Shown here piece after piece: positions 1 through 7,760 of a stretch of 22,773 bases of DNA. The DNA lies in NCBI GenBank assembly GCA_025352345.1, contig JANXTP010000351.1, positions 1-22,773 on the forward strand. Direction: 5' to 3'. The position numbers and the translations under genes were made by a program. Every line of letters begins with the position of its first letter. Position 1 is the stretch's first letter. The stretch comes from Burkholderiales bacterium. Lineage in GTDB: Bacteria > Pseudomonadota > Gammaproteobacteria > Burkholderiales > Burkholderiaceae_C. Below the pieces are notes generated by a model, which saw nothing but the letters and a program-made list of their open reading frames with translations, made no database searches and had not been told where the DNA came from.

Positions 1-11
1 CCGCGTCGTGT

Positions 12-512
<501 letters not shown>

Positions 513-513
513 C

Positions 514-534
514 GGTGATGGGTCTGGTGATGGG
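514..534. repeat. Short direct repeat in the glyQ leader
   Basis: The 9-mer GGTGATGGG occurs at 514-522 and again at 526-534, a 12-base period, directly upstream of the minus-strand glyQ start codon. It occupies the place where a ribosome binding site would be expected and none is recognisable. It may be chance. Confidence 0.4.
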
Positions 535-577
535 CGGAGTCTGGAGACGCGGGCGGCAGCATGCGTCACCCCCGAGT

Positions 578-2179
578 TTACGGGCGGGGTGTCCGGGGCC
601 TTTGCAAGCGGTGTCCGGTGATTGCGGTCAGGCCGACGATGGCGAGCGCTGCAGCGATCAGTGGCCACAAACCACAGGTGGCCAGCCAGCGCGCGTAGGG
701 CGTCTCGCCAGTGCGCCCTTCTACACTGGCTTCCAGCACGCCGGTGGTGCGCGGTGGCAGCCGCGCCGTGACCCGGCCGTGGTGGTCGACCACCGCGGTG
801 GCGCCGGTGTTGGTCGAGCGGATCACCGGCCGCTGGAATTCGATCGCGCGCATCTGCGAGAACTGCAGGTGCTGGTCCTGCACCAGCCAGCGACCGAACC
901 AGGCCAGGTTGCTGACGTTGACGAACACCGTGGCCGCTTGCGGGCCGACTGCGCTTTGCACAATGTCTTCGCCGAACAAATCCTCGTAGCAGACGAGCGG
1001 GCGCAGCCGCTGGCCGCCGAACGCAAAGGCCTCGCTGCTGCGGCCACGCGCCTGGTCGGCCAGCGGGATGTTCATCAGGTTGACGAACCAGTGAAAGCCG
1101 GGCGGGATGATCTCGCCGAACGGCAGCAGATGCCGCTTGCCGTAGTGGTAGCCAGCCGCAGTGGATGCCGCGGCGCCTTCGGTCGCCCCGCCCGGCAACG
1201 CCACAACCGAATTAACGTAACCCGAGGCCTCGTCGCTCACGAAGATGCCGATCAGTGCGGCACGCTCGGTGGCGGCCGATGCGGGCACTGACGCTGCGGA
1301 TGCTGGCTGCAGCGCATCGCGCAACGCTGCCCAGTAGCCGTCGCTGAGCTGGTCACGCGACAGCGGCAACACCGATTCGGGCGTCACCACCAGCGCGCCA
1401 TGGGCTTCGGTCAGCTGGCGCACCAGACCATGCAGCTGCAGGCTCAGCCGGTCGGGATCGAACTTGATGTCTTGCGGCACGTTCGGTTGCAGCAGGCTGA
1501 CGCGCAGGGTGCCGGTGGAGCGGGTGAACTGGTTGGGCAGCAGGTGCGGCAGCAGGGCGAGCCCGATCACCACCGCACTGGCGGCGGCGCGAACCCGCAG
1601 CGTGCGGTCTTGCAGCCACAGCGCGGACGTTGCAGCCATGGCCGCTGCCAGTGCGCACAGGCCATACACGCCGATCCATGGTGCCCAGACGGCCAGCGGG
1701 CCGATGGCATGTGCATAGCCTGAGGCGATCCACGGGAAGCCGGTGAACACCAGGCCGCGTGCCAGCTCGGCCCCCAGCCAGCAGGCGGCCCACAGCGCGA
1801 CGTCCCAGCCCGGCCGGTGCGTGCGCAGCCGCGCCCACAGCGCCATCGCCGCTGCGTAGTACAGGCCCAGCAGCGCGGCCAGCACCAGCACCGCCAGGGC
1901 GGCCAGGGCAGGGTGCAAGCCGCCAAAGTTGTGCATGCTGATGTACAGCCACCAGAAGCCCGACACCAGCCAGCCCGCTGCGTACAGCCAGCCCAACAGC
2001 GCGGCCCGGCGCGGGGCGGCACCAAAGGTGGCGTGGGCCAGCACGGCCAGCGACAGCAGCTGCAGCCACCACCACTCAAACGGCGAAAACGACAGCGTTT
2101 GCGCGATGCCGGCGAGCAGCACCGCGGGCGCACTGCCCAGCCAGCGCAAAGGCTGGGCGCCCGAAGCCGGGCTGCGCAT
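578..2179 (-). CDS. lnt: Apolipoprotein N-acyltransferase
   Basis: Lnt is an inner-membrane enzyme that transfers an acyl chain from phospholipid to the N-terminal Cys of apolipoproteins, the last step of lipoprotein maturation. The N-terminal ~210 residues hold several hydrophobic membrane segments (for example around 16-55, 62-85, 92-118, 125-145 and 160-190). They are followed by a periplasmic nitrilase-like domain and a last membrane segment near 495-520. The catalytic triad is visible as Glu268 (TPES), Lys348 (YGKRHLLPFGE) and Cys397 (VCYEDLFGE), counted from the ATG. I chose the ATG at 2177-2179, which overlaps the corC stop as TGATG and suggests translational coupling; a TTG one codon upstream (2180-2182) is a possible alternative. 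The ~533-residue length is normal. It forms the usual corC-lnt-glyQ run. Confidence 0.96.
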   Translation of the reverse strand: MRSPASGAQPLRWLGSAPAVLLAGIAQTLSFSPFEWWWLQLLSLAVLAHATFGAAPRRAALLGWLYAAGWLVSGFWWLYISMHNFGGLHPALAALAVLVLAALLGLYYAAAMALWARLRTHRPGWDVALWAACWLGAELARGLVFTGFPWIASGYAHAIGPLAVWAPWIGVYGLCALAAAMAATSALWLQDRTLRVRAAASAVVIGLALLPHLLPNQFTRSTGTLRVSLLQPNVPQDIKFDPDRLSLQLHGLVRQLTEAHGALVVTPESVLPLSRDQLSDGYWAALRDALQPASAASVPASAATERAALIGIFVSDEASGYVNSVVALPGGATEGAAASTAAGYHYGKRHLLPFGEIIPPGFHWFVNLMNIPLADQARGRSSEAFAFGGQRLRPLVCYEDLFGEDIVQSAVGPQAATVFVNVSNLAWFGRWLVQDQHLQFSQMRAIEFQRPVIRSTNTGATAVVDHHGRVTARLPPRTTGVLEASVEGRTGETPYARWLATCGLWPLIAAALAIVGLTAITGHRLQRPRTPRP

Positions 2180-3087
2180 CAAGCGCCGTCGGGCTCGACG
2201 GCAGGTTCGGGCGCGCGGGTGACCTTGAACCAGCGCACCGCGCCGCCGCGTGTCAGCATCACGCTGAACAGCAGCCCGCCCATCGCGACCGATTCGCCGC
2301 GGCGCGGCACGCGGCCCAGCTCATGCGCGATCAGCCCGCCGATCGTCTCGAAGCTGTCTTGCGGCAGCTGGGCGCCGAAGGATTCGTTGACGGCGGTGAT
2401 CTCGGCGTCACCCGCCACCCGGTGGCTGCCGTCGGCCAGCGTGTAGACGCTGGACTCGCCGTCTTTGTCGTCGAACTCGTCTTCGATCTCGCCGACGATC
2501 TCTTCCAGCACGTCCTCGATGGTGAGCAGACCTGCGGTGTTGCCGAACTCGTCGATGACGATCGCCAGGTGGTTGCGGTTTGAGCGGAAGTCGCGCAGCA
2601 GCTCGTTGAGCCCTTTCGATTCGGGCACGAACACCGCCGGGCGCAGCAGCGTGCGCAGGTTCAGGTCGGGCGAGCGCTGCAGCTTCAGCAGGTCCTTGGC
2701 CATCAGGATGCCGATGATGTTGTCGCGCTGCCCCTCGTAGACCGGAAAGCGCGAATGTGCGGTGCCGATGACCAGGTGCAGCAACTCGTCGTACGGCGCG
2801 TCGATGTCGAGGTGATCCATGTGGGGTGCTGCCACCATCACGTCGCCGGCCGTCAGGTCGGCCATGCGGATCACGCCCTCGAGCATCATCCGCGACTCCG
2901 GCGCGATCAGCTCCCGGTGTTCGGCATCGGCCAGCGCTTCGATCAGCTCGTCGCGCGAATCGACGCCCGGCGACATGAACTCGATCAGCCGCTGGAAGAG
3001 GTTTCGCTTGTCGGCGATGGCGGGGCGTCGGCCGGAATTCTTGCCGCGGGCGGTAGAGGCGGTGTGCGCCGGGTAAGGGTCAGACAT
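2179..3087 (-). CDS. corC: CorC/HlyC-family CBS-domain protein (YbeX type)
   Basis: This protein belongs to the soluble CorC/YbeX group, linked in enterobacteria to cobalt/magnesium efflux and more recently to ribosome and RNA metabolism; the exact role here is unproven. The order is an N-terminal linker (1-60), a pair of CBS domains (about 70-190, with MVAAPHMDHLDI, RFPVYEG and HLAIVIDEFGNTAGLLTIED), an acidic stretch EEIVGEIEDEFDD, and a CorC_HlyC transporter-associated domain (about 205-290, with the DSFETIGGLIAHELGRVPRRGE block). No membrane segments are present. At 302 residues it is full length. The start has no strong Shine-Dalgarno but begins as homologues do. It is the first gene of the minus-strand run and is divergent from the G3E GTPase. 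Its stop overlaps the lnt ATG by one base. Confidence 0.93.
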   Translation of the reverse strand: MSDPYPAHTASTARGKNSGRRPAIADKRNLFQRLIEFMSPGVDSRDELIEALADAEHRELIAPESRMMLEGVIRMADLTAGDVMVAAPHMDHLDIDAPYDELLHLVIGTAHSRFPVYEGQRDNIIGILMAKDLLKLQRSPDLNLRTLLRPAVFVPESKGLNELLRDFRSNRNHLAIVIDEFGNTAGLLTIEDVLEEIVGEIEDEFDDKDGESSVYTLADGSHRVAGDAEITAVNESFGAQLPQDSFETIGGLIAHELGRVPRRGESVAMGGLLFSVMLTRGGAVRWFKVTRAPEPAVEPDGA

Positions 3088-3226
3088 CGCGCCGGGGCGA
3101 AAAGTGAATCACAGTCGCAGCTTACCCGAACCGCCATTGACAAGTGTGTTAGCTTGAAGGGTTGCGCATCGGCCCGATATGCCAATGTCAAGCTCGAAGA
3201 GTTCTCATTTTCCAGGACACCAGCCC

Positions 3227-4291
3227 ATGGCCACCCCCACCGCCAAAGCCGCCGCGCTCATTCCCGCCACCATCCTGACCGGCTTCCTCGGCTCGGGCAA
3301 GACGACCTTGCTCAAACGTGTGCTGACCGAAGCCCACGGCCAGAAGATCGCGGTGATCGAAAACGAATTCGGCGACGAGAACATCGACAACGAGATCCTG
3401 GTGCAAGACGCCAAGGAACAGATCATCCAGCTTAACAACGGCTGCGTGTGCTGCTCGATCCGCGAAGACCTGCGCACCACGCTCGCCGACCTGGCGGAGA
3501 AGAAGCGCAAGGGCGAGTTGCAGTTCGATCGGGTGGTGATCGAGACCACCGGCCTGGCCGACCCGGGTCCGGTCGCGCAAACGTTCTTCATGGACGACGA
3601 AATCGCCGAGTGCTATTTGCTGGACTCCATCCTGACGCTGGTCGACGCGAAGCACGCTGACCAGCAACTCGACGACCGACAGGAAGCGCGGCGCCAGATC
3701 GGCTTTGCCGACCAGATCTTCATCAGCAAGTCTGATCTGGTGGACGAGGCTGCGGTCGACGCGCTGTCGCACCGCATCAAGCACATGAACCCGCGCGCGC
3801 CGCAGAGCCGCGTGCATTTCGGCGAGGTGCCGATTGCCAACGTGTTCGATCTGCGCGGCTTCAACTTGAACGCGAAGCTCGACATCGACCCGGATTTCCT
3901 GAAAGCCGATGTTCATGACCACGCGCATCACGACCATGGCCACGATCACGAGCATGGCGAGCACTGCGATCACCCCAGCCACCATGCGCACGACGACGAT
4001 GTGAAGTCTTTCGTGTTCCGCTCCGACAAGGCCTTCAACCCGGCCAAGCTGGAAGATTTCCTGGCGTCGATCGTGCAGGTCTATGGCCCGAAGCTGCTGC
4101 GCTACAAGGGTGTGCTGTTCATGAAGGGCTCGCCGAAGAAGGTCATCTTCCAGGGCGTGCACCAGCTGATGGGCAGTGACCTCGGCCCGCTCTGGGCGCC
4201 CGGCGAGAAGAAGATGAGCAAGATGGTGTTCATCGGCATCGACCTGCCGCGAGACATATTTATGCACGGGCTGGAGCAATGCCTCGTGTGA
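3227..4291 (+). CDS. G3E family (COG0523/CobW-like) GTPase with His-rich metal loop
   Basis: This is a P-loop GTPase of the COG0523 group, whose members load or chaperone metals, often zinc, onto target proteins. From the ATG at 3227 (AGGA at 3214-3217) it has 354 residues. The Walker A is GFLGSGKTT (19-27), followed by the acidic ENEFGDENIDNE block (45-56). The metal-site motif NGCVCC is at 71-76, the switch/Walker B region IETTGLADPGP at 105-115, and the base-specificity motif reads SKSD (167-170) in place of NKxD. A stretch at about 229-256 has many His, Asp and Glu plus one Cys and is a likely metal-binding linker. The CobW C-terminal domain follows (262-350). An earlier in-frame ATG at 3179 would add 16 non-family residues. 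It lies directly upstream of dksA. Zinc as the metal is inferred; no convincing Zur box was found. Confidence 0.92.
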   Translation: MATPTAKAAALIPATILTGFLGSGKTTLLKRVLTEAHGQKIAVIENEFGDENIDNEILVQDAKEQIIQLNNGCVCCSIREDLRTTLADLAEKKRKGELQFDRVVIETTGLADPGPVAQTFFMDDEIAECYLLDSILTLVDAKHADQQLDDRQEARRQIGFADQIFISKSDLVDEAAVDALSHRIKHMNPRAPQSRVHFGEVPIANVFDLRGFNLNAKLDIDPDFLKADVHDHAHHDHGHDHEHGEHCDHPSHHAHDDDVKSFVFRSDKAFNPAKLEDFLASIVQVYGPKLLRYKGVLFMKGSPKKVIFQGVHQLMGSDLGPLWAPGEKKMSKMVFIGIDLPRDIFMHGLEQCLV

Positions 4292-4317
4292 TACCGGTTG
4301 GCGTGCCGCCGCGTGGC

Positions 4318-4323
4318 TACAAT
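4318..4323 (+). promoter_or_regulatory. Candidate -10 element for dksA
   Basis: TACAAT at 4318-4323 matches five of six positions of the sigma70 -10 consensus, just downstream of the GTPase stop. A TTGGCG at 4298-4303 is only 14 bases upstream, which is short for a -35, so the assignment rests mainly on the -10. It would give a leader of about 90 bases before the dksA GTG. Confidence 0.35.
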
Positions 4324-4328
4324 CCGCC

Positions 4329-4374
4329 CCGCTTTGCGATTCCCATCGATCGCAACGTCGTGGTGCCAAAGCGG
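4329..4374 (+). promoter_or_regulatory. Inverted repeat in the dksA leader
   Basis: CCGCTTTG at 4329-4336 pairs with CAAAGCGG at 4367-4374, a perfect 8-base stem closing a 30-base interval. Within it GCGAT (4336-4340) can alternatively pair with ATCGC (4349-4353). The leader could therefore take two mutually exclusive folds. Function is not known; chance is possible in GC-rich DNA. Confidence 0.3.
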
Positions 4375-4422
4375 CGCTCGTTTCGCACCCTGGCGGTATG
4401 AACCCGCTGCGAGGAGAACCCT

Positions 4423-5442
4423 GTGACCCGATCCCCGGCCAAGTCTGCGCCCCCTGCCGCGCGAACCGCCTCCGTGCTCAAGAAGAAAGCCACAGCGTCG
4501 GCGTCGGTCAAGTCCTCGCCGCCGAAGAAGACATCTCCGCCCCCCAAGAAGACACCCGCACGGGCGCCCAAGCCGGCGCCTGTGGTCGTTGCGACCCGCG
4601 CCAAGCCTGCGCCCAAACCCAAGCCGGCCCCCAAGCCCGCGCCGGTGTCGCCCGCTCCCAAAGTTGCTCCGGTCAAAGCGGCGAAGTCCGCTGTGGCCGC
4701 CGCTGGAAAGCCTGCCCCGAAACCCATGTTGAAAACTCTCCCTCCGGCCGCTGTGAAAGAGGCCGTCGCGCCCAAGGTGACGGCGCCCGCCGTCACGGCC
4801 GTGGTGGCCCCTGCGCCCACCAAGGCACCTCGCGCCAAATCGGCGGCCAAGTCCCGCTATGGTGCGCCGATGCCGACCGCACCGCTGCCGCCGCCGACTT
4901 CCCGCTTTGCAGACCGCTTTGCGCCCCCTCGCCCGCCGACCCGTCAGATGAACAACCTCGGCGTCGACACGCCGCGCGTTGTTCAGAAGTCCGATCCGAA
5001 GCTGGCGAACGCGTGGAAGACGAAGGCGGGCAAGGACCTGACCGAAGCCGAAGTGCTGGCCATGCCCGACAGCGAGTACATGAACGACAAGCAGCTCGAT
5101 TTCTTCCGAGCCACGTTGAAGAAGTTGAAGGACGACCTGCTCAGCAATGCCGGTGAAACGACCGAGCACCTGCGCGAAGACACTTCCATCGTCCCCGACC
5201 CGGCCGACCGCGCCACGATCGAGGAAGAGCATGCGCTGGAGTTGCGCACCCGCGACCGCGAGCGCAAGCTGCTGAAGAAGATCGCGCAATCGCTGAACCG
5301 CGTCGAAAGCGGTGAGTACGGTTTTTGCGATGAAACAGGCGAGCCGATCGGCCTGGGCCGCTTGATTGCACGGCCCACAGCCACTCTGTCCCTCGAAGCC
5401 CAGCAACGCCGAGAGTTGAAACAGAAGATGTTCGGCGATTGA
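4423..5442 (+). CDS. dksA: DksA-family RNA polymerase-binding regulator with long Lys/Ala/Pro-rich N-terminal tail
   Basis: DksA binds the RNA polymerase secondary channel and acts with ppGpp in the stringent response. The GTG at 4423 is chosen because GAGGAG lies six bases upstream (4411-4416). The C-terminal 130 residues (about 211-339) are the DksA fold, with an N-terminal helix, a coiled coil with the acidic tip DPADRA (Asp259, Asp262), and a C-terminal globular part. The zinc site is mostly lost: it reads C-x2-T-x17-S-x2-A (Cys302, Thr305, Ser323, Ala326), so a classical four-Cys zinc finger cannot form. E. coli DksA has about 151 residues; here 339 are encoded because residues 1-200 are a low-complexity Lys/Ala/Pro-rich segment (repeats such as KPAPKPKPAPKPAP) resembling histone H1-like tails. 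It lies downstream of the G3E GTPase. Family identity is sure; the role of the tail is unknown. Confidence 0.93.
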   Translation: MTRSPAKSAPPAARTASVLKKKATASASVKSSPPKKTSPPPKKTPARAPKPAPVVVATRAKPAPKPKPAPKPAPVSPAPKVAPVKAAKSAVAAAGKPAPKPMLKTLPPAAVKEAVAPKVTAPAVTAVVAPAPTKAPRAKSAAKSRYGAPMPTAPLPPPTSRFADRFAPPRPPTRQMNNLGVDTPRVVQKSDPKLANAWKTKAGKDLTEAEVLAMPDSEYMNDKQLDFFRATLKKLKDDLLSNAGETTEHLREDTSIVPDPADRATIEEEHALELRTRDRERKLLKKIAQSLNRVESGEYGFCDETGEPIGLGRLIARPTATLSLEAQQRRELKQKMFGD

Positions 5443-5478
5443 AATGAGCCCCGCGTACCCCAGCACTGACTGACCCCC

Positions 5479-7128
5479 ATGGCGGATCCCAAAGACACGA
5501 CGAGCTTCTTCCGCAAGGTGGTGAAGTTCGTCGCCAATCCGGCCACCGAGTGGAACGAGTTGGGGCAGCCTGCACCAGGATCGATCGAAAGCGAGCTCGC
5601 CAAGTCCGAACTGAAGGCGATGATCGAGCGCAAGCGGCGTAACGATTTCGTGCGCAAGCGCGAGTTCGACATGCTGCGCAAGGTGCGCCGTGACGGGCTG
5701 ACCCCCGAGCAGCTCGCCGCGCTCGGCGGCTCCTCGGCGATGGGTGGCGATTCGGTGCCACGCCTACGCGACAGCGAGGCGCGCTCCGGTCCCGGCATGA
5801 AAGCCAAGATCGACGCGATTGAGCAGCAGATGGTTGGTAGCAGCCAGATGGGCGCCTTGCGCCGACCGCCGGAGTTCTATGCAGCGCCCACGCAAGCAGC
5901 GCCCTTGGGCGATGCCGCGGATGCGAAAGCGCCGCGAGCTGGTGAAACCGATTCGAGCCCACCCTATGCCGCGGGGCTGACCTTCACCAACGAGGTGGTC
6001 GGCTCGTCCTTCGACAAGGCCTTCGGTTCGGTCGACGCCAACAACGAACTGGCCCACGACCCGGAACTCGACGAGGCGGTGATCGCATTCGCGAATGCCG
6101 ATTTCGACCTGTGCGAACAGTCGCTGACCCAGTTGATCCAGCCTCATGGTGCGCGTGCCCAGCATGCCGAAACCTGGCTGGCGTTGTTCGACATGCACCG
6201 AGCGACCGGGCAGTTGCCCAAGTTCGAGAGCCTGGCCATCGACTACGCCCAGCAGTTCGGCTGGTCGGCGCCGCAGTGGTTTTCGATGCCGCAGCGCGTG
6301 GCTGAAGCGGTCAGCGACGAGCGCCAGCCGCGCAACCGGATCGACGGGCAGGTCGGCTGGTCCAGCCCGGAATGGATCGATGCCGATGCGGTGTCGCGGC
6401 TGCGCTCGCAGACGCTGCAGATGCCATTGCCGTGGGTGTTCGACTGGGCGGCGATGCGCGGCATCGATGCCGAAGCCTGCGCCCGGCTCAGTGAGCTGTT
6501 TCGCAGCTGGATGCCGCAGCGGCTGGACATGCGCTGGCTGCGCGGCGATTCGCTGCTGCACTGCCTGCACGAGGCCACCCCCAGCGGCGTGCGCGATGCC
6601 GACCCGGTCTATTGGCAGCTGCGCCTCGACGTGCTGCGCATGACCAACCGGCCCGACCAGTTCGACGAAACCGCGATCGACTACTGCGTGACCTACGAAG
6701 TCTCACCGCCGTCGTGGGAGCGAGTGCAGTGCCAGGTGCGGCTCAGCGGCGCCGCGAGCAGCACGCTGTCGCCATCGATGTCGATGGTCAGCGACGTGTC
6801 GACCGGCTTCGTCGAGTCCAACCTGCTCGACGATGCGGTGCTGGTGCAGGTGTCGAGCGTGGAGTTGTCCGGCCAGCTGATTGGCGACATCGGCCCGTTG
6901 TTGCAATCGATGACCGAGCAGCTGGGCACCGCGCCGATGATCAATGTGTCGTGCTCGAGATTGATCCGCGTCGATTTCATAGCAGCTGGCGATCTGCTGA
7001 ACTGGGTGCTGGCGCGCCGCACCGAGAACCGTGCAGTGACCTTCGTCGACGCGCATCGCCTGGTGGCGCTGTTCTTCGGCGCGATGGGCATCAACGAGCA
7101 CGCGACGGTCAAGGTTCGCACCGTCTGA
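5479..7128 (+). CDS. Uncharacterised STAS-domain protein with a TPR-like middle
   Basis: The 549-residue cytoplasmic protein has no signal peptide or membrane segment. Residues 1-75 are charged and helical (AKSELKAMIERKRRNDFVRK region), 76-165 are low complexity and probably disordered, and 195-275 look like helical hairpin repeats (AETWLALFDMHRATGQLPKFE). Residues 295-400 and 440-549 each read like STAS/MlaB-type alpha-beta units; the last contains VQVSSVELSGQLIGDIGPLL and ends in an ISL-like VDAHRLVALFFGAMGI. STAS domains act in anti-anti-sigma switches or lipid-transport complexes. No conserved phosphorylatable DS motif is obvious, so the target is unknown. It starts 36 bases after dksA without a visible Shine-Dalgarno and precedes hslV, an order I recall from other Burkholderiales. 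The domain call is moderate; the function is not known. Confidence 0.75.
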   Translation: MADPKDTTSFFRKVVKFVANPATEWNELGQPAPGSIESELAKSELKAMIERKRRNDFVRKREFDMLRKVRRDGLTPEQLAALGGSSAMGGDSVPRLRDSEARSGPGMKAKIDAIEQQMVGSSQMGALRRPPEFYAAPTQAAPLGDAADAKAPRAGETDSSPPYAAGLTFTNEVVGSSFDKAFGSVDANNELAHDPELDEAVIAFANADFDLCEQSLTQLIQPHGARAQHAETWLALFDMHRATGQLPKFESLAIDYAQQFGWSAPQWFSMPQRVAEAVSDERQPRNRIDGQVGWSSPEWIDADAVSRLRSQTLQMPLPWVFDWAAMRGIDAEACARLSELFRSWMPQRLDMRWLRGDSLLHCLHEATPSGVRDADPVYWQLRLDVLRMTNRPDQFDETAIDYCVTYEVSPPSWERVQCQVRLSGAASSTLSPSMSMVSDVSTGFVESNLLDDAVLVQVSSVELSGQLIGDIGPLLQSMTEQLGTAPMINVSCSRLIRVDFIAAGDLLNWVLARRTENRAVTFVDAHRLVALFFGAMGINEHATVKVRTV

Positions 7129-7137
7129 TCGCGTGGC

Positions 7138-7152
7138 CGGGCGCTGCGCCCG
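7138..7152 (+). terminator. Hairpin after the STAS gene
   Basis: CGGGCG (7138-7143), loop CTG, CGCCCG (7147-7152) form a perfect GC stem ten bases after the stop codon. There is no clean U tract (AATCGACCGTCTTTCC follows), so termination is uncertain. It separates the dksA-STAS unit from hslVU. Confidence 0.35.
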
Positions 7153-7171
7153 AATCGACCGTCTTTCCTGA

Positions 7172-7195
7172 TTGAAACCTGCGGTTTCGCCCGCA
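7172..7195 (+). promoter_or_regulatory. Candidate sigma32 (heat-shock) promoter for hslVU
   Basis: TTGAAA at 7172-7177 followed after 12 bases by CCCGCA (7190-7195) resembles the RpoH consensus CTTGAAA / CCCCAT with a usual spacing. hslVU is a classical heat-shock operon in proteobacteria, which supports the match. The implied transcription start would fall within a few bases of the hslV ATG at 7206. Confidence 0.4.
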
Positions 7196-7205
7196 CAACT
7201 GCTCC

Positions 7206-7760
7206 ATGGATAACGCCAACGGCTCCCCCAGTTTTCACGGCACTACCATCGTCAGCGTGAGGCGCGGCCCTGTGGTGGCACTCGGCGGTGACGGGCAGGT
7301 GACGCTGGGCCACATCGTCATCAAGTCGTCGGCGCGCAAGGTGCGCAAGCTGTACCGCGAGCAGGTGCTGGCCGGTTTCGCTGGTGCCACCGCCGACGCC
7401 TTCACGCTGTTCGAGCGCTTCGAATCCAAGCTCGAAAAGCACCAGGGTCACCTGGTGCGCGCGGCCATCGAGCTGACCCGTGACTGGCGCACCGACCGTG
7501 TGCTGCGCCGCCTGGAAGCGATGCTGGCAGTTGCCGATTCGACCGCCTCGCTGATCATCACCGGCAACGGCGATGTGCTCGAACCCGAGCACGGCATCGT
7601 GGCGATCGGCTCTGGCGGTGCCTATGCGCAGGCCGCGGCGCGCGCGCTGATAGCGCACACCGAGCTGTCGCCGCATGACGTGGTCAAGCGGTCGCTGGAG
7701 ATTGCCGGCGACATCTGCATCTACACCAACCAAAGCCACACCATCGAGACCCTGGGATGA
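7206..7760 (+). CDS. hslV: HslV, peptidase subunit of the HslUV (ClpYQ) protease
   Basis: HslV is the double-hexamer threonine protease of the cytoplasmic ATP-dependent HslUV complex, a bacterial relative of the proteasome beta subunit. The mature catalytic Thr is Thr13 in FHGTTIVSVRR, so a 12-residue propeptide is removed, slightly longer than the short leader typical of the family. Conserved blocks follow: VALGGDGQVTLG, ARKVRKLY, VLAGFAGATADAFTLFERFE, LIITGNGDV, AIGSGGAYAQAAARAL and EIAGDICIYTN. At 184 residues it is full length. The ATG at 7206 is the only plausible start, since an in-frame TGA lies at 7173-7175; no Shine-Dalgarno precedes it. Its stop overlaps the hslU start (ATGA at 7757-7760), so translation is probably coupled. 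Confidence 0.97.
   Translation: MDNANGSPSFHGTTIVSVRRGPVVALGGDGQVTLGHIVIKSSARKVRKLYREQVLAGFAGATADAFTLFERFESKLEKHQGHLVRAAIELTRDWRTDRVLRRLEAMLAVADSTASLIITGNGDVLEPEHGIVAIGSGGAYAQAAARALIAHTELSPHDVVKRSLEIAGDICIYTNQSHTIETLG

Noticed and set aside
3137..3165. TTGACA at 3137-3142 as a -35 for the GTPase gene
   Set aside because: The hexamer is perfect but no acceptable -10 lies 15-19 bases downstream.
3088..3226. Zur operator upstream of the zinc-type GTPase
   Set aside because: No palindrome resembling the known AT-rich Zur box could be found by eye.
4560..4740. KPAP repeats in the dksA tail as a separate repeat or mobile element
   Set aside because: The repetition is at the amino-acid composition level only; DNA units are irregular and in frame with DksA.
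3188..5466. Long minus-strand frames (393 and 454 codons) opposite the GTPase and dksA
   Set aside because: They are complements of strongly supported genes, with low-complexity Arg/Gly/His-rich readings and no motifs.
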